Positions 4,573 to 5,732 of a stretch of DNA of 5,732 nt are shown one piece after another. Positions within the stretch are counted from its first letter, which is position 1. Each line of letters begins with the position of its first letter. The position numbers and the translations under genes were made by a program. The notes below the pieces were generated by a model. That model made no database searches. It saw nothing but the letters and a program-made list of their open reading frames with translations, and was not told the origin of the DNA. The DNA comes from Planctomycetaceae bacterium (GTDB taxonomy: Bacteria; Planctomycetota; Planctomycetia; Pirellulales; JAEUIK01): assembly GCA_016793185.1 (NCBI GenBank), contig JAEUIK010000656.1:1-5732 (forward strand). The letters are read 5' to 3'.

Positions 4573-5457
4573 GTGGCCAATATCAGTCCGGGGTTGAAGT
4601 TACGGCAAGCCGCACGGGCCGGGACGCTGGCGATTCCTGGAGCCTTCAACGCGGCCGTCGGGCGACTGATTGAAGAGGCGGGCTTTCCCGCGGCCTACCT
4701 GGCGGGGGCGGCCTTTTCCGCCGGAGTCCTCGCGCTGCCCGATATCGGGCTCTTCACCCTTTCCGAGCTGGTCGAGCAGGTCACGCTCCTCACGCGGCGC
4801 ATTGCCATTCCCTTGATCGTCGACGCCGACACCGGCTTCGGCGAGGCGGTGAACGTCGAGCGGACGATCATCGAGCACGAAGCGGCCGGCGCCGCCGCCA
4901 TCCAACACGAAGACCAACCCCTGCCCAAACGCTGCGGCCACCTGTCGGGCAAGAACCTGGTCGAGACGGCCGACATGTGCGCCAAGATCCGCGCGGCGGG
5001 CGCCGCCCGCCGCGATACCAAACAGGTGATCCTGGCCCGCACCGACGCCCGGGGCGTGACGACGTTCGCGGACGCGGTCGAGCGGGCGCGGCGTTATCTC
5101 GACGCGGGGGCCGATTGGATTTTCCCCGAGGCCTTGGCCAACCGCGGCGAGTTCGAGCGCTTCCGCCGCGAGGTCGACGCGCCGCTCGTCGCCAACATGA
5201 CGGAGTTCGGCAAGAGCGAACTGCTGCCCCTCTCGTTCTTCCGGGAGCTTGGTTATGGCGGAGTTCTGTTTCCGGTGACGCTCTTCCGCGTCGCCATGAA
5301 GGCCGTCGAGCAGGCGCTCGCCCGAATTGCTGGTGACGGCACGCAGCAGTCCCTGTTGGGAGAGATGCAGACGCGGCAGCAACTCTATGATCTACTGAGG
5401 TACAGCGACTACGAAGCCCGGGATCGGGCCTTCTTTGAGGGAGAACGCACGCAATGA
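4573..5457 (+). CDS. prpB: 2-methylisocitrate lyase
   Basis: This 294-residue enzyme belongs to the isocitrate lyase / PEP mutase superfamily. PrpB cleaves 2-methylisocitrate to pyruvate and succinate, the last step of the cytosolic methylcitrate cycle for propionate. The GTG start gives a length matching known PrpB (about 295). Visible signatures: GAFNAA near residue 25 at the start of the barrel; VDADTGFG at 83-90, with the metal-ligand aspartates D84 and D86; HEDQ at 112-115, with E113; KRCGH at 119-123, with the catalytic Cys121; LARTDA after that; and NMTEFGKS in the C-terminal half. KRCGH separates methylisocitrate lyase from PEP mutase-type relatives. The stop overlaps the next start as ATGA (5454-5457), so the two genes are translationally coupled, and the partner is a citrate synthase-type enzyme of the same pathway. 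Confidence 0.93.
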   Translation: MANISPGLKLRQAARAGTLAIPGAFNAAVGRLIEEAGFPAAYLAGAAFSAGVLALPDIGLFTLSELVEQVTLLTRRIAIPLIVDADTGFGEAVNVERTIIEHEAAGAAAIQHEDQPLPKRCGHLSGKNLVETADMCAKIRAAGAARRDTKQVILARTDARGVTTFADAVERARRYLDAGADWIFPEALANRGEFERFRREVDAPLVANMTEFGKSELLPLSFFRELGYGGVLFPVTLFRVAMKAVEQALARIAGDGTQQSLLGEMQTRQQLYDLLRYSDYEARDRAFFEGERTQ

Positions 5458-5732
5458 GTCAAGAGATCTACAGTCCGGGGCTCGAGGGTGTCATCGCGGG
5501 CGAAACCGCCATCAGCACGATCACCGGGGGGCTGCAATACCGCGGTTACTCGATCGAGGATCTTGGCAACCATGCCACGTTCGAAGAAGTCGCCTACCTG
5601 ATCCTTTACGGCGATCTCCCCACGCGCGAGCAGCTGGCCGCGTTCGATGGCCGGTTGAAGGCAAGCGCGCCGGTCGCGCCAGAGATCATTAAGGCACTGG
5701 CTGCGATTCCCACGGCCGCTTCGATGATGGAT
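5454..5732 (+). CDS. prpC: citrate / 2-methylcitrate synthase, N-terminal part (runs off window)
   Basis: Ninety-three codons are present, with no stop. The N-terminus shows the citrate synthase signature of the bacterial short type: SPGLEGVIAGETAIST, then LQYRGYSIEDL, then ATFEEVAYLILYGDLPT. The family condenses oxaloacetate with acetyl-CoA or propionyl-CoA. Placement directly after prpB with a four-base overlap argues for the 2-methylcitrate synthase role (first step of the methylcitrate cycle), but substrate choice cannot be read from this N-terminal part, so plain citrate synthase remains possible. GAGGGAG at 5437-5443, inside the end of prpB, is the probable ribosome site, 10 bases before ATG. 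The catalytic His and Asp residues lie beyond the window. Confidence 0.88.
   Translation, partial: MSQEIYSPGLEGVIAGETAISTITGGLQYRGYSIEDLGNHATFEEVAYLILYGDLPTREQLAAFDGRLKASAPVAPEIIKALAAIPTAASMMD

Overview
The window looks like part of a high-GC planctomycete chromosome, most likely Pirellulales-like. It carries two PEP-CTERM surface proteins, a DUF1559 protein with a prepilin-type N-terminus and the C-terminal H-X9-DG motif, and a small lipoprotein encoded directly after it. The combination of DUF1559 and PEP-CTERM proteins is typical of that phylum. This assignment is inference from gene families, not from a marker gene.

Layout. 1-95 (minus): the start of a truncated, unidentified gene with a hydrophobic segment. 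96-477: a regulatory region with a good sigma70-like promoter (212-239), a palindromic Fur-box-like operator just downstream of it (251-265), a strongly structured leader or small RNA (about 246-445) and an intrinsic terminator-like hairpin (420-444) only 33 bases before the next start codon. 478-2682 (plus): a probable operon of a PEP-CTERM protein, a DUF1559 pseudopilin-like protein and an overlapping lipoprotein, with an 11-bp hairpin between the first two genes. 2725-3016 (plus): a second promoter and a perfect 7-1-7 palindromic operator ahead of hemP (haemin uptake protein HemP family). 3046-3084: a strong terminator for the minus strand. 3129-3854 (minus): a second PEP-CTERM protein, convergent with hemP. 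3855-4572: a non-coding divergent region with a perfect 8-bp inverted repeat and a candidate prp promoter. 4573-5732 (plus): prpB (methylisocitrate lyase) overlapping the start of a citrate/2-methylcitrate synthase gene by four bases; this is the beginning of a methylcitrate-cycle (propionate) operon that runs off the window.

How it may work together. The same 12 bases lie in the operator before hemP and in the operator before the PEP-CTERM/DUF1559/lipoprotein unit. HemP genes in other bacteria are iron/Fur-controlled. The simplest reading is a small iron-responsive regulon: HemP plus an exported and surface-anchored set of proteins, with the structured RNA adding a second layer of control or being an iron-regulated small RNA itself. 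This is inference. The operators, helices and hemP identity can be read directly, but their function is untested. The prpBC operon appears unrelated.
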